Origin: JAPHTQ01 sp050299175
GTDB lineage: Bacteria; Pseudomonadota; Gammaproteobacteria; Thiohalomonadales; Thiohalomonadaceae
Reading direction: 5' to 3'
Assembly (NCBI GenBank): GCA_050299175.1
Contig: JBNKVM010000082.1
Span: forward strand, 62,001 to 126,000
Length of the DNA: 64,000 bases
The notes under the pieces are model-generated. The model saw only the letters and a program-made list of their open reading frames with translations. It made no database searches and was not told the origin of the DNA. Of the stretch, positions 33,340-42,719 are shown in pieces. Position 1 is the stretch's first letter; each line of letters starts with the position of its first letter. A program made the translations under genes and the position numbers.

Positions 33340-34491
33340 ATGACGGCCCCGCGACAACGTCATATTCTGTTTGCCCTGATCCTGCTGCTGCTCGCTGCCC
33401 CATTGCAGGCTGAAGATAAGGCGGCCAAACGGGCTGAGTTGCAACAGCTGCGTGAGCGCATCGCCGAGCTGCAAAAGCAGTTGCAGAAAGTACGCAACCG
33501 TTACGATGAACTGCGCGAGGATCTGCGCAAATCGGAACAGCGCATCGCCTCCCTCAGCCGCAGCATTCCCCGCCTCGGTCATGAACTGAAGCAGCGCCGC
33601 GAGCGCCTCGACCAATTGCGTGGCGAAGAGCGCGAGTTGCAGCGTTCCGTGGCGCAACAGCGTAGTTACCTTGCCGATCAGGTGCGTGCTACCTACGCCA
33701 TGGGGCGTCAGGAGTATCTCAAGATCCTGCTCAATCAGGAGAGCCCCGCCACCGTCGGCCGGGTGGTCACCTACTACGATTACCTCAACAAGGCGCGCAG
33801 CGAGCGAATTGATCGCCTTAGCGAGACCATCAATCGGCTCGAACAAGTTCGCCTCAAGGTCGAAGAAGAAACAAGGCGGATGCGTGCCCTGCGCGACAAG
33901 CAGCAGCAGGAGAAGCGCGATCTGGAAAACACACGTGGCGAACGTGAAGCGGTGGTGGCCAAACTGGAGGATGAGATCGGCAGCCAGGACCAGCGCCTTG
34001 CCTCGATGCTCGAGGATGAGCAGGAACTTAAGCGGCTACTCAATGCCCTGGCCGACGCGTTGGAAGATATTCCTGCTGAAGCAGGGAACCGCAAGCCCTT
34101 CCCCAGTCTCAAAGGGAAACTGCGTTGGCCCGCCACAGGACCGTTGCTGGTGAGTTACGGTAGTCCCCGCAAGGTAGGTAAGTTACGTTGGATGGGGGTG
34201 ATGATCGGTGCAGGCCGAGGTGATGAGGTCAAGTCTATCTCCCACGGTCGCGTCGCCTTTGCCGACTGGCTGCGTGGTTACGGGATGGTGATCATCCTCG
34301 ACCACGGCGATGGTTATATGAGTCTCTACGGTCACAACCAGAGTCTCTACAAGGAGACCGGAGACTGGGTGGAATCGGGCGAAGTTATCGCGACGGTTGG
34401 TGATAGCGGCGGTGCAGAGCGTAGCGGGCTCTATTTCGAGATCCGCAAAAACGGCAAACCCACCGACCCGGTACGCTGGTGTCGACGCTGA
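33340..34491 (+). CDS. envC: Murein hydrolase activator EnvC
   Basis: 383 residues: signal peptide to about 'PLQA' (24), a long coiled coil (about 27-265), then a LytM/M23 domain. The peptidase-like domain has lost metal ligands ('GVMIGAGRGDEV' where active enzymes have H-x3-D, and 'LYFEIR' in place of HxH), as expected for EnvC, which activates the amidases AmiA/AmiB at the division site rather than cutting murein itself. It begins 30 bp after gpmI. Confidence 0.93.
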   Translation: MTAPRQRHILFALILLLLAAPLQAEDKAAKRAELQQLRERIAELQKQLQKVRNRYDELREDLRKSEQRIASLSRSIPRLGHELKQRRERLDQLRGEERELQRSVAQQRSYLADQVRATYAMGRQEYLKILLNQESPATVGRVVTYYDYLNKARSERIDRLSETINRLEQVRLKVEEETRRMRALRDKQQQEKRDLENTRGEREAVVAKLEDEIGSQDQRLASMLEDEQELKRLLNALADALEDIPAEAGNRKPFPSLKGKLRWPATGPLLVSYGSPRKVGKLRWMGVMIGAGRGDEVKSISHGRVAFADWLRGYGMVIILDHGDGYMSLYGHNQSLYKETGDWVESGEVIATVGDSGGAERSGLYFEIRKNGKPTDPVRWCRR

Positions 34492-34585
34492 TTTTGCCCG
34501 GCGATTGAAGTACTATCCTTAACTACCAGCCGGAAGGCAGTTAATAAGTAAAGGGGCGGACGATAGTCCGGTCCAGGAGCATTAG

Positions 34586-35920
34586 ATGAAGTCATCAGCA
34601 AGATTTACTCTGGTTCTGGCAGCGGGTATGGCCCTGGGTGCGGCGCTTAGCGTTGGCACCAGTGTAATGGCCGACCGTCAGGCCGCTGCCAGCAACGGCA
34701 GTAGCACGCTGCCATTGAGCGAATTGCGCAGTCTCAGCGAGGTCTTCGGTCGGGTCAAAGAGGACTACGTCGAGTCCGTGGACGACAAGAAGCTGTTGGA
34801 GGGTGCCATCCGTGGCATGCTCGCCAGCCTCGACCCCCACTCTGCCTATCTCGACATGGAAGAGTTCAAGGATCTCCAGGTCGGTACTACCGGCAAGTTT
34901 GGTGGTCTTGGTATCGAGGTCACCATGGAAGATGGCTTCGTCAAGGTGGTCGCTCCCATCGACGACACCCCGGCGATGCGTGCAGGCGTCATGGCAGGTG
35001 ATCTGATCATTCGCCTTGATGACACCCCGGTGAAGGGAATGACCCTGACCGAAGCGGTGAAAATGATGCGTGGCGATCCGGGCAGCGATATTACCCTGAC
35101 CATCGTTCGCGAGGGGGCGCAAAAACCGCTCATCGTCACTATTACCCGTGACGTAATCAAGGTGAAGAGCGTCAAGAGTCGCATGCTGGAGAAAGGTTTC
35201 GGTTATGTGCGCATTACCAACTTCCAGACCGCCACCGGTGAGGATGTACACAAGGCGGTGAGTAACCTGAAGAAAGAGAGCAAGGGTGCGTTGCAGGGGC
35301 TGGTGCTGGATCTGCGAAACAACCCGGGCGGTGTGCTCGGTGCCGCGGTCAGTGTTTCCGATGCCTTCCTGCGTAAAGGCAAGATCGTCTATACCGAAGG
35401 CCGCGCCGCCGATGCGCAGCTGGACTTCGTCGCCACTCCGGACGATGTACTCAGCGGAGCACCGCTGGTGGTGCTGGTCAATGGCGGTTCTGCCTCCGCT
35501 TCGGAGATCGTGGCCGGGGCGCTACAGGATCACAAACGTGCGGTGATTATGGGCTCACGTACTTTCGGTAAGGGCTCGGTGCAGACCATTTTCCCCATGA
35601 GCAATAATACCGCGGTGAAAATTACCACTGCCCGTTACTACACTCCCTCCGGTCGTTCCATTCAGGCGGAAGGTATCGTGCCTGATATCGCCGTCGAGCC
35701 GCTCAAGGTTGCCAAGCTGGAAGGTAACGGTGTCGAGCTGATCAAGGAGGCGGATCTGGCAGGCCACCTGGTTAACGGCAACGGCGAAAAAGAGAAAAAG
35801 AACAGCAACAAGAAAAAAGGTGCCGCAGAGGAGTCACTGGTCGATAGCGATTACGTGCTTTATGAGGCGCTAACTCTGCTCAAGGGCCTCACCATCATGC
35901 AGAGCCGCAACGGGGAGTAA
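34586..35920 (+). CDS. ctpA: Carboxyl-terminal processing protease (S41)
   Basis: 444 residues with an N-terminal signal/anchor, a PDZ domain (about 100-180, 'GLGIEVTMEDGFVKVVAPIDDTPA' in two parts) and the S41 serine-lysine protease core: 'NGGSASASEIVAGAL' holds the catalytic Ser, and 'GSRTFGKGSVQT' the Lys. The C-terminus has a Lys-rich low-complexity tail before a final helix. Periplasmic processing enzyme acting on cell-wall hydrolases and lipoproteins in related bacteria. Placed between envC and the yibQ-like gene, it suggests a cell-wall remodelling unit. Confidence 0.94.
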   Translation: MKSSARFTLVLAAGMALGAALSVGTSVMADRQAAASNGSSTLPLSELRSLSEVFGRVKEDYVESVDDKKLLEGAIRGMLASLDPHSAYLDMEEFKDLQVGTTGKFGGLGIEVTMEDGFVKVVAPIDDTPAMRAGVMAGDLIIRLDDTPVKGMTLTEAVKMMRGDPGSDITLTIVREGAQKPLIVTITRDVIKVKSVKSRMLEKGFGYVRITNFQTATGEDVHKAVSNLKKESKGALQGLVLDLRNNPGGVLGAAVSVSDAFLRKGKIVYTEGRAADAQLDFVATPDDVLSGAPLVVLVNGGSASASEIVAGALQDHKRAVIMGSRTFGKGSVQTIFPMSNNTAVKITTARYYTPSGRSIQAEGIVPDIAVEPLKVAKLEGNGVELIKEADLAGHLVNGNGEKEKKNSNKKKGAAEESLVDSDYVLYEALTLLKGLTIMQSRNGE

Positions 35921-35926
35921 TCACCT

Positions 35927-36751
35927 TTGCGCGGTATCCGGCAGCGCACTCTGGCAGCAGTGTTGGTAACACTGCTGCCGCTCTGCGTTGCCGCTGAAGA
36001 GAATGTCCCTCCCCTTCCGGCGATCGCCATCATTGTCGATGACCTGGGTGATCGACTACAGGATGGTTTGCGTATTACCGCCCTGCCCGGCCAGGTGACC
36101 TGTGCCGTTCTGCCCCAGACCACCTACAGTCGCCGTCTCGCCGAGGCCGCCCATATAGCCGGCAAAGAGGTGATGTTGCATCAGCCGATGGAAGCGACCA
36201 ACGGCCAGCCGATGGGGCCGGGCGGGATTGGCCGCAACATGGATCGACAAACGCTATTACAGACCCTGCAGGCGAATTTCGATTCAGTGCCCTATGCACG
36301 GGGAATGAACAATCACATGGGTAGCCTGCTGACCCGCATGATCGAGCCGATGGTCTGGCTGATGCGCTCACTGCATAGCCGCAAGGATTTTTACTTTATC
36401 GACAGTGCAACCGCGGTACAGAGTGTGGCCCAGCGCATTGCTTTGGAACAGTCAGTCCCCAGTATGCGCCGCAATATCTTTCTCGATAACAATCGGGATG
36501 AAGCGGCGATCATGAGGCAGTTTATTCGCCTGGTCACGCGGGCAAGGCGTGACGGTGTGGCTATCGGTATTAGCCATCACTACCCTGAAACGGCGGCGGC
36601 GCTGGAGAAGATCCTGCCGCATGTGGAAGATTTTGGCGTCAGGCTGGTACCCGTGTCGCAACTGATTAAGAAACACAGCAAACAGGAGGAACGGCTATGG
36701 CAAGCGTCCTTGTCCCCCTCGCAGCCGGTTGCGAAGAGCTTGAAGCAGTAA
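35927..36751 (+). CDS. Divergent polysaccharide deacetylase family protein (YibQ-like)
   Basis: 274 residues from a TTG start that has GGGGAG about nine bases upstream. A signal peptide (to about residue 22) is followed by 'PAIAIIVDDLGDRLQDG' with the Asp pair, 'EVMLHQPMEATN' with His, 'NNHMGSLLT' and 'IGISHHYPET', the motif series of the divergent polysaccharide deacetylase family. Probably periplasmic; substrate unknown. The 3' end overlaps the DJ-1 gene by 55 bp. Confidence 0.88.
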   Translation: MRGIRQRTLAAVLVTLLPLCVAAEENVPPLPAIAIIVDDLGDRLQDGLRITALPGQVTCAVLPQTTYSRRLAEAAHIAGKEVMLHQPMEATNGQPMGPGGIGRNMDRQTLLQTLQANFDSVPYARGMNNHMGSLLTRMIEPMVWLMRSLHSRKDFYFIDSATAVQSVAQRIALEQSVPSMRRNIFLDNNRDEAAIMRQFIRLVTRARRDGVAIGISHHYPETAAALEKILPHVEDFGVRLVPVSQLIKKHSKQEERLWQASLSPSQPVAKSLKQ

Positions 36752-37248
36752 CCATCATCGACCTGCTGGTGCGAGCCGGCATCGAAGTGATCACCGCCGG
36801 ACTGGAGCCGGGTCCGGTTACCGCTTCCCGTGGCGTGGTGATCCTGCCGCAGATGGATCTCGATCAGGCACTCGAGCGTGATTACGACATGCTGGTATTG
36901 CCCGGCGGTTTACCCGGTGCCACCAATCTCGATGCCGATCCGCGCATCCATATCCTGCTGCACAAAATGGCCGATGACGAAAAATATATCGCCGCGATCT
37001 GTGCTGCACCGCGGGTATTGGGTAACGCCGGACTGCTCGACGGCAAGCAGGCCACCAGTTATCCGGGCCATGTGGACAAAATGGATCTGCCGGGCGTCAC
37101 CTATGTGGAGAATCCGGTGGTCCAGGATGGCAAGGTCGTGACCTCGCGTGGTCCCGGCACGGCGATGGACTTCGCCCTGGCATTGATTGAGATCCTGGTG
37201 GGAAAAGAAAAGCGGGATCAGGTTGAGGCGGGGCTGGTACGCCCATAA
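36697..37248 (+). CDS. DJ-1/PfpI family protein (YajL/ThiJ-like)
   Basis: 183-residue cytosolic protein. 'PLAAGCEELEAV' carries the conserved Glu and 'AAICAAPRVLG' the nucleophile-elbow Cys102, as in YajL, which has chaperone and proposed protein deglycase activity under oxidative or carbonyl stress. AGGAGG lies before the ATG within the upstream gene, and the 55-bp overlap implies coupling. Confidence 0.93.
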   Translation: MASVLVPLAAGCEELEAVTIIDLLVRAGIEVITAGLEPGPVTASRGVVILPQMDLDQALERDYDMLVLPGGLPGATNLDADPRIHILLHKMADDEKYIAAICAAPRVLGNAGLLDGKQATSYPGHVDKMDLPGVTYVENPVVQDGKVVTSRGPGTAMDFALALIEILVGKEKRDQVEAGLVRP

Positions 37249-37315
37249 ATCGTTTGCCACGTACCGCAAGAGTTGTTGCATAATTTGCTGCAAAAATAAT
37301 GACTAAAGGAATCGC

Positions 37316-38326
37316 ATGAGCTTTTCAATTAAGGTGTTGCCCAGCGGGCACGAATTTACCGCCAATCCCGACGAAAGCATTCTCGACGCTGCCCTGCGAG
37401 CCGGGCTGGCCTTTCCCTATGGTTGTCGCGGTGGTGCTTGCGGAGCCTGTATCGGCCAGATTGTCAGCGGCGAGATCCGCTATGACGACGAGCCGATGGG
37501 GCTTTCCGAAGAGCAGGCAATGGTTGGGATGTCGCTCTTCTGTGTCGCCAAACCGATAACCGACCTGACTATCGAGATCCATGAAGTCGGTGCCGTGGAA
37601 GAGATCCCGGTGAAGAGCATGCCGACCAAGGTGGCTAAACTGGAACAGCTCAACGACGAAGTGATGGCCCTGTTCCTCAAGCTGCCCGAGAGCGAGCGGC
37701 TGCAATATCTCGCCGGACAGTATGTCGATTTCATCATGGCCGATGGTCGTAAACGTGCCTTCTCCATCGCCAACGCGCCGCATCACGATGAACTGCTGGA
37801 ATTCCACATCCGTCGCATCAAGGGCGGTGAGTTTACCGAGCACGTCTTTACCGAAATGAAGGTGGGCGAGATCGTCCGTATCGAGGGTCCCAAGGGAAGC
37901 TTTTTCCTGCGTGAGGACACCGAGCGGCCGATTATCCTGCTCGCTACCGGCACCGGGTTTGGTCCGGTGAAGGGTATTATCGAGCATATGGTGGCGGAGC
38001 AGTCGAGCCGTCCCGTTTATCTCTATTGGGGTGCGCGTAGCCGTGAAGGTCTCTATGCCGATGCGCAGATCCGTGAGTGGGAGAAAAATTTCCCCAACAT
38101 CCGTTACCGCCCGGTACTGTCACAGCCGGACGATGCCTGGGATGGGCGCAAGGGCTATGTGCAGGATGCGGTGCTGGCAGATTTCAAGGATTTGAGCGGT
38201 TTCGAGGTTTACGCCTGCGGCCACCCGGATATGGTCTACAAGGCACGTGACGCGGTGGTAGCCCGCGGTGTCGATCCGGATCACTGTTTCTCGGACGCCT
38301 TCTCCTGGGCTTCCGACAAAAAGTAG
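37316..38326 (+). CDS. [2Fe-2S] ferredoxin / FAD / NAD(P)H oxidoreductase
   Basis: 336 residues with three modules: a plant-type ferredoxin (Cys37, 42, 45 and 76), an FAD-binding domain ('RAFSIANAP' near 145-155) and an NAD(P)-binding domain ('LATGTGFGPVKGIIEHM' and the terminal 'VYACGHPDMV'). This is the phenol hydroxylase reductase / CDP-6-deoxy-glucoseen reductase-like group of electron-transfer flavoproteins. The physiological partner is unknown; no oxygenase is adjacent. AAAGGA precedes the ATG. It is convergent with hemY. Confidence 0.9.
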   Translation: MSFSIKVLPSGHEFTANPDESILDAALRAGLAFPYGCRGGACGACIGQIVSGEIRYDDEPMGLSEEQAMVGMSLFCVAKPITDLTIEIHEVGAVEEIPVKSMPTKVAKLEQLNDEVMALFLKLPESERLQYLAGQYVDFIMADGRKRAFSIANAPHHDELLEFHIRRIKGGEFTEHVFTEMKVGEIVRIEGPKGSFFLREDTERPIILLATGTGFGPVKGIIEHMVAEQSSRPVYLYWGARSREGLYADAQIREWEKNFPNIRYRPVLSQPDDAWDGRKGYVQDAVLADFKDLSGFEVYACGHPDMVYKARDAVVARGVDPDHCFSDAFSWASDKK

Positions 38327-38336
38327 TTTCTCTGCG

Positions 38337-39644
38337 CTAGCGCTGGTTGGCCAGATCTGAACCTTCGTCTTCTTCCACCGCAACGGAAAGGGATTTCCGT
38401 GCTTCGTGTTCATCTGCTTGTGTTGCCGCGTGGCGCTGTGCTGCGCTGATGGTGATATTGGTGCACTGGCCGCCGCTGGCAATCTCCAGACCCTGACGGA
38501 AGTAGTTGGCCGCCTTCTCCTTTTCTCCTAACTGTTGCAACAGGTTGCCCAGTTCGCAACAGGTTTCGGCCATCGGCTTGATCCCCAGACTGGCTTCCAG
38601 ATAACTGCGAGCCTTGCCCCAGAGCTGGTTGCGCAGGCAGATACGTCCCAGCGCCAGCAGCAGTTCCGGGTGTTGACCGTGTTCCTGTAACCACTGCTCG
38701 GCAGTGGCCAGTTGCCGGTTGGTGTCATTACCCTTGAGTTGGCCGAAGAGGCGTATCAGCGCAGGATCGAATTGTTTTTTCAGGAACTCATTGGCTACGT
38801 CGCCTGCCAGTTCCTCCGCATCGAGTCGTTTCAGGTTGGAGGCGTATTCGTGCAGCAGTTGCGGTGACTGGCGTAATCGTTTCGGTACCTCCTGCCAGTT
38901 ACGCTCCAGCCGCTCCAGATCGCGGCTTTCGTGCAGGCGGGTGTGATGGACCTGATACTCCAGCGTAGTCATCGCCGATTCGTTGAATACATGGTGTTTG
39001 CGCAATTCGGCAAGCAGGGTGTAGAGCTCGTCCCAGGCCTCCAGCTTTTCGTAGAGCTTCTTCAGCAGGTAGAGCACCTGAGCATGTTTCGGTGAAATGG
39101 TCTGCAGGTGTTGCAGAGTGGCGAGCGCCTGTTCGGTCTGGCCGTGGGAGATCTGCGCTTCGGCCTGGGTCAGACCGACTGCCAGTTCCGCATCGGGCAT
39201 GCTGCGGAAGGCCTGGGAGAGGTATTCATCGCGACGTAGATCGAAGCCGAGTTTCTGTGCTGCCTGGGCGGCGCCGATATAGTTGATCAGCGGGGTGTCG
39301 CTGTGCGCCGCGGATTGACTGAGTAGTTTTTCTGCCCGGGACCAGTTGGCTTCGGCAAGGGCGATCAATCCCTGATTGGTCAGCTTGCGTGCATGGGCGG
39401 CGCGGCGACTGTGGCCCCAGAAGGACATCCGTGAAGGCAGGTGCCAGGCGCCGAGGATCAGACGTACGCTGAAATAGAGGGCCAGAAAGCCCAGTATCGA
39501 CAGTATGACGAAGATGTTAAAGCTGGTCTCCACCGACCAGCCGCCGTAGTTGAGCATTACATAGCCCGGATCCTGCTGCACTACGGTGACGGTGATGCCG
39601 ACCGCGAGGCCGAGGATCAGCAGACCGAGAAAGAGCCATTTCAT
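38337..39644 (-). CDS. hemY: HemY-like membrane TPR protein
   Basis: 435 residues: two N-terminal membrane helices (3-20 and about 42-62) and then tetratricopeptide repeats to about residue 400 ('GLIALAEANWSRAEKLLSQSA', 'LLALGRICLRNQLWGKARSY'). Proteobacterial HemY is encoded with heme-biosynthesis genes and has an uncertain, probably scaffolding role; it is unrelated to the Gram-positive HemY oxidase. It overlaps hemX by 4 bp and ends the hemC-D-X-Y operon. Confidence 0.93.
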   Translation of the reverse strand: MKWLFLGLLILGLAVGITVTVVQQDPGYVMLNYGGWSVETSFNIFVILSILGFLALYFSVRLILGAWHLPSRMSFWGHSRRAAHARKLTNQGLIALAEANWSRAEKLLSQSAAHSDTPLINYIGAAQAAQKLGFDLRRDEYLSQAFRSMPDAELAVGLTQAEAQISHGQTEQALATLQHLQTISPKHAQVLYLLKKLYEKLEAWDELYTLLAELRKHHVFNESAMTTLEYQVHHTRLHESRDLERLERNWQEVPKRLRQSPQLLHEYASNLKRLDAEELAGDVANEFLKKQFDPALIRLFGQLKGNDTNRQLATAEQWLQEHGQHPELLLALGRICLRNQLWGKARSYLEASLGIKPMAETCCELGNLLQQLGEKEKAANYFRQGLEIASGGQCTNITISAAQRHAATQADEHEARKSLSVAVEEDEGSDLANQR

Positions 39645-40864
39645 TGGTTGCCCTCCTTCGTCTCTGCTGCCGGGACGGACGGGGCATCACCGCTCGGCGC
39701 CATCTCAGTTGTTGCTTCAGGTGCCTTTTGCACCGGGGCGGGCGCCGCTTTTTTCGTTGCCGGTTTGGCCGGTTCCGGCTTCGGTTCAGGTTTGGCAGCG
39801 GGTGCCGTGTTGCTGCTGCTTGCCGCTTGGCGGGAGAGTTTCTGCAGCAGGTCGCGGGTGCTGCTCAGGTCGGGTAGCGCGGGTAACAATTGGGTCCCGG
39901 CGAGTCGCTCAAGGGTAGCCTGGGTCTCTTTGACCAACGCATCGTTGCTGTCGAAGTAGCGTTTGCTCCAGTCGCTCGCCTCGTCGAGGCTCGCCTTCCA
40001 GGCGGCGGTGTTGTCCATCAACAATGCCAGCCGGGCCGACTCCAGCTTGAGTTGCAGGTTGCGGCGCAGGAAATAGCGCTGCTCCGGCGGTAGCATCGGT
40101 TTAGCCACCAGTTCTTCTTCGTGGCGGACGGTGATCAGGTTACCCAGATCAAACCAGAGCTTGTCCCAGCCGGAACGTTGTTCGCTGGCGGGTTGTTCTT
40201 CTGGCGCCTGGGGTGCACCGCTCTTTTCCTGGCGTAATAGCGGCAGTTCGTCGATTTTGTCGACCAGTTCAGCTAATTCCTGCGCCAGCGCCTCACGGTC
40301 GGGTAGCTGTATCCGGGAGAGTGCATTGATGTCGCTGTCGATACGGTGGATAGGATTGGCGAAGGCCTGGCGATCTTCTGCCTCCAGTCGGGCGCGGGCG
40401 CTCTGCAAGGCGGCGATGGCAGTGATGGTGCTGTGTTTGAAGCGCAAATCGTGATCAGCGATACGCACCAGATATTCCGCCTCGGCCAGCGCCCAGGTGT
40501 GGCGGTCCTGACCAATACGCATGCGGGTGTCGGTGAGCAGTTGCTCGGCCTGCGCCAGGCGGTTGGCCAGTTGCGGGTGGTTATGTTCGGGGACGGTTTT
40601 GAGTCGTTCCAGTACGTCGTTACGGTTTTGCTCCACCACGCCGAGCATTTTGCTCAGACCTTGTTGCAGCGCCTGCACGTCGCGTTTGAGGAACATTTGT
40701 TGCTGGTAGAGATAGAGCACGCCGCCGACAGCGATCAGCGCGATCAGGGTGGCGAGAAAGATACCGGCCCCACCGCTGCGTTTTTTCTTTTTCGGCGCAG
40801 CTTCGGTCTGTTCAGTGTCGATTTCGACCTCTGCTGTTTCCGTCTCGTTGACCGTTTCGTTCAT
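39641..40864 (-). CDS. hemX: HemX-like membrane protein
   Basis: 407 residues. A Glu-rich cytosolic start with 'KKKKRSGG', one membrane helix (about 34-52), a periplasmic helical domain (the DUF513/HemX region, with coiled coil at 60-110 and 'EAEYLVRIADHDLRF'), and an Ala/Pro/Lys-rich tail from about residue 345. Function in heme synthesis is not settled. Between hemD and hemY, on one transcript with them. Confidence 0.92.
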   Translation of the reverse strand: MNETVNETETAEVEIDTEQTEAAPKKKKRSGGAGIFLATLIALIAVGGVLYLYQQQMFLKRDVQALQQGLSKMLGVVEQNRNDVLERLKTVPEHNHPQLANRLAQAEQLLTDTRMRIGQDRHTWALAEAEYLVRIADHDLRFKHSTITAIAALQSARARLEAEDRQAFANPIHRIDSDINALSRIQLPDREALAQELAELVDKIDELPLLRQEKSGAPQAPEEQPASEQRSGWDKLWFDLGNLITVRHEEELVAKPMLPPEQRYFLRRNLQLKLESARLALLMDNTAAWKASLDEASDWSKRYFDSNDALVKETQATLERLAGTQLLPALPDLSSTRDLLQKLSRQAASSSNTAPAAKPEPKPEPAKPATKKAAPAPVQKAPEATTEMAPSGDAPSVPAAETKEGNQ

Positions 40865-40884
40865 GGTGTCTGCTCCGTCCCGGA

Positions 40885-41682
40885 TTACGCTGCAGTCCAG
40901 CTTAAAATCGCATTCAATATTGCTTCATCGTCGGCGCCGCCGGCGACACGCACCTGATGAAATCCTGCATCTCTCGCCTGTTGCGCCACTCGTTCGCTGA
41001 CGGTGATCAGCGGCTTGTCGAGCAGGGCTGACCACTCTGTTTCTGTGGTCACGGCGAGCAGGTTTTGTAGTGCCTCGCCACTGGTAAGGGTAAGCATATC
41101 GCTTTTTTCCAGCCATCCCGCTTCGGCGTCGTCTGCTTTTGGCGCTTCGCGGCGGTAGACCTCGGCGTAATCGACCGTGGCGCCGCGCTCGCGCAGGGTA
41201 TCGCCGAGCAGTTCACGGCCGCCGTTACCGCGCAGGATCAGGATGCGCTTTCCCTCCACCGCCTGCAATCCCGTCAGGGCCAATAGCCCTTCGCTGTCGA
41301 AACGTTCGGTCGGCAGCAGATCGGGTGTCCGTCCCAACGCCTTTTCCAGTTCGCGTGCGGTGCCGCGGCCCACTGCGCCGATGCGTGTGCTATCCGCCAG
41401 TCCTCCGTGGTGGGCCAGGGCAGCAAGGCCGTATTCCACGGCATTGGGACTAATAAAGATTGCCAGATCGTAGATGGCGGGATCGCGCAGGAGTTCATTC
41501 ACTGCTGGCGAATCGCTGTTGTCTACGATGCGTAGCAGGGGAAAACGAATCGCTCGTCCGCCAGCGGCAACGATGTGCTGGCAGAGGGGTTCGGCCTGGT
41601 GCGCAGGCCGGGTGATCAGGACGCCAAGACCGTCCAGATCACTCCTGCCCGGCATAGAGTTCGGCGAGGATTTCGTCGGCAC
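40885..41682 (-). CDS. hemD: Uroporphyrinogen-III synthase
   Basis: 265 residues from ATG 41682, or 256 from ATG 41655; both overlap the end of hemC. The bilobed fold is visible in 'GVLITRPAHQAEPLCQ', 'LAIFISPNAVEYGL', 'LLPTERFDSEGLL' and 'RILILRGNGGRELLGDTLRERGATVDYAEVYRR'. It closes the tetrapyrrole ring with inversion of ring D, directly after HemC in the pathway. Confidence 0.95.
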   Translation of the reverse strand: MPTKSSPNSMPGRSDLDGLGVLITRPAHQAEPLCQHIVAAGGRAIRFPLLRIVDNSDSPAVNELLRDPAIYDLAIFISPNAVEYGLAALAHHGGLADSTRIGAVGRGTARELEKALGRTPDLLPTERFDSEGLLALTGLQAVEGKRILILRGNGGRELLGDTLRERGATVDYAEVYRREAPKADDAEAGWLEKSDMLTLTSGEALQNLLAVTTETEWSALLDKPLITVSERVAQQARDAGFHQVRVAGGADDEAILNAILSWTAA

Positions 41683-42574
41683 CGCGGGCCAGCAGGTCTT
41701 CGGCCAGGGTGATCCCCAACTCTTCCGCCGCTTCCGGGTGGCCGCTGATACTGCCGCGAACCACGCGTTTGCCGTCGGGGGTGGCGACCAGACCGTGCAT
41801 CACGATCACACCGTGGTCCAGCTCCGCGTAACCGGCGATAGGTGCCTGACAGCCCCCCTCGAGACGGCGGTTCATTGCCCGTTCGGCGCGTACCCGGGCG
41901 GAGGTTTTCGGTTCGTTGAGCGCTGTCAGCATCAGGTTGAGTTCGTCGTCGTCTTCGCGGCATTCGATACCCACCGCACCCTGGCCGCAGGCGGGTAGCA
42001 TGGTGGTGATTTCGAGCAGCTCGGTGATGCGGTCTTCCAGCTCCAGCCGCTTGAGACCGGCGCCGGCGAGAATAATGGCGTCATACTGGCCTTCGTCCAG
42101 CTTGCGCAGGCGGGTCTGCACGTTGCCGCGGAGGAAGTTGATCTGCAGGTCGGGGCGCTGTATCAGCAGCTGAGCCTGGCGGCGCAGGCTGGAGGTGCCG
42201 ACCACCGCGCCCTGGGGCAACGCATCGAGATTCGGGTAGTTGTTGGAGACGAAGGCGTCACGCGGGTCTTCACGCGGGCAGATCACCGCCAGGTGCAGCC
42301 CTTCCGGCAGTTCCATCGGTACGTCCTTCATTGAGTGAACCGCGATGTCGGCGTCGCCGTTGAGCATCCCCTCCTCCAGCTCCTTGACGAACAGTCCCTT
42401 GCCGCCAATCTTGGCCAGTGGGGTGTCGAGGATCACGTCGCCCTTGGATTTCATTTTGATCAGCTCCACTTTCACTCCAGGATGGGCGTTTTTCAGGGCG
42501 GTGGAGACGTATTCCGCCTGCCACAGGGCGAGCAGGCTTTCACGGGTGGCAATGCGGATAAGTTTTCTGGTCAT
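41639..42574 (-). CDS. hemC: Porphobilinogen deaminase (hydroxymethylbilane synthase)
   Basis: 311 residues. 'RIATRESLLALWQAEYV', 'SMKDVPMELP', 'GTSSLRRQAQLL' and 'EGGCQAPIAGYA', where the Cys carries the dipyrromethane cofactor, are diagnostic. Polymerises four porphobilinogens to hydroxymethylbilane. First gene of hemC-D-X-Y; the order next to algR/algZ and argH resembles Pseudomonas. Confidence 0.97.
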   Translation of the reverse strand: MTRKLIRIATRESLLALWQAEYVSTALKNAHPGVKVELIKMKSKGDVILDTPLAKIGGKGLFVKELEEGMLNGDADIAVHSMKDVPMELPEGLHLAVICPREDPRDAFVSNNYPNLDALPQGAVVGTSSLRRQAQLLIQRPDLQINFLRGNVQTRLRKLDEGQYDAIILAGAGLKRLELEDRITELLEITTMLPACGQGAVGIECREDDDELNLMLTALNEPKTSARVRAERAMNRRLEGGCQAPIAGYAELDHGVIVMHGLVATPDGKRVVRGSISGHPEAAEELGITLAEDLLARGADEILAELYAGQE

Positions 42575-42719
42575 GAGAATAGGTAGTCCTGATTTCTTCT
42601 AATAGTGTTGCCGAGTATTCGGTGCAAAGTGCCGATCATACACATCCCTGCCCTATTGGCATATTGCAGTGGGCAAATTGGCCGCCTATCCTGTCCGGCC
42701 TTCCCCTGGAGTCATATAG

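Noticed and set aside
34557..34569. CGGAC/GTCCG hairpin before ctpA as a terminator or riboswitch
   Set aside because: Only a 5-bp stem without a T-run; no known riboswitch core was recognised.
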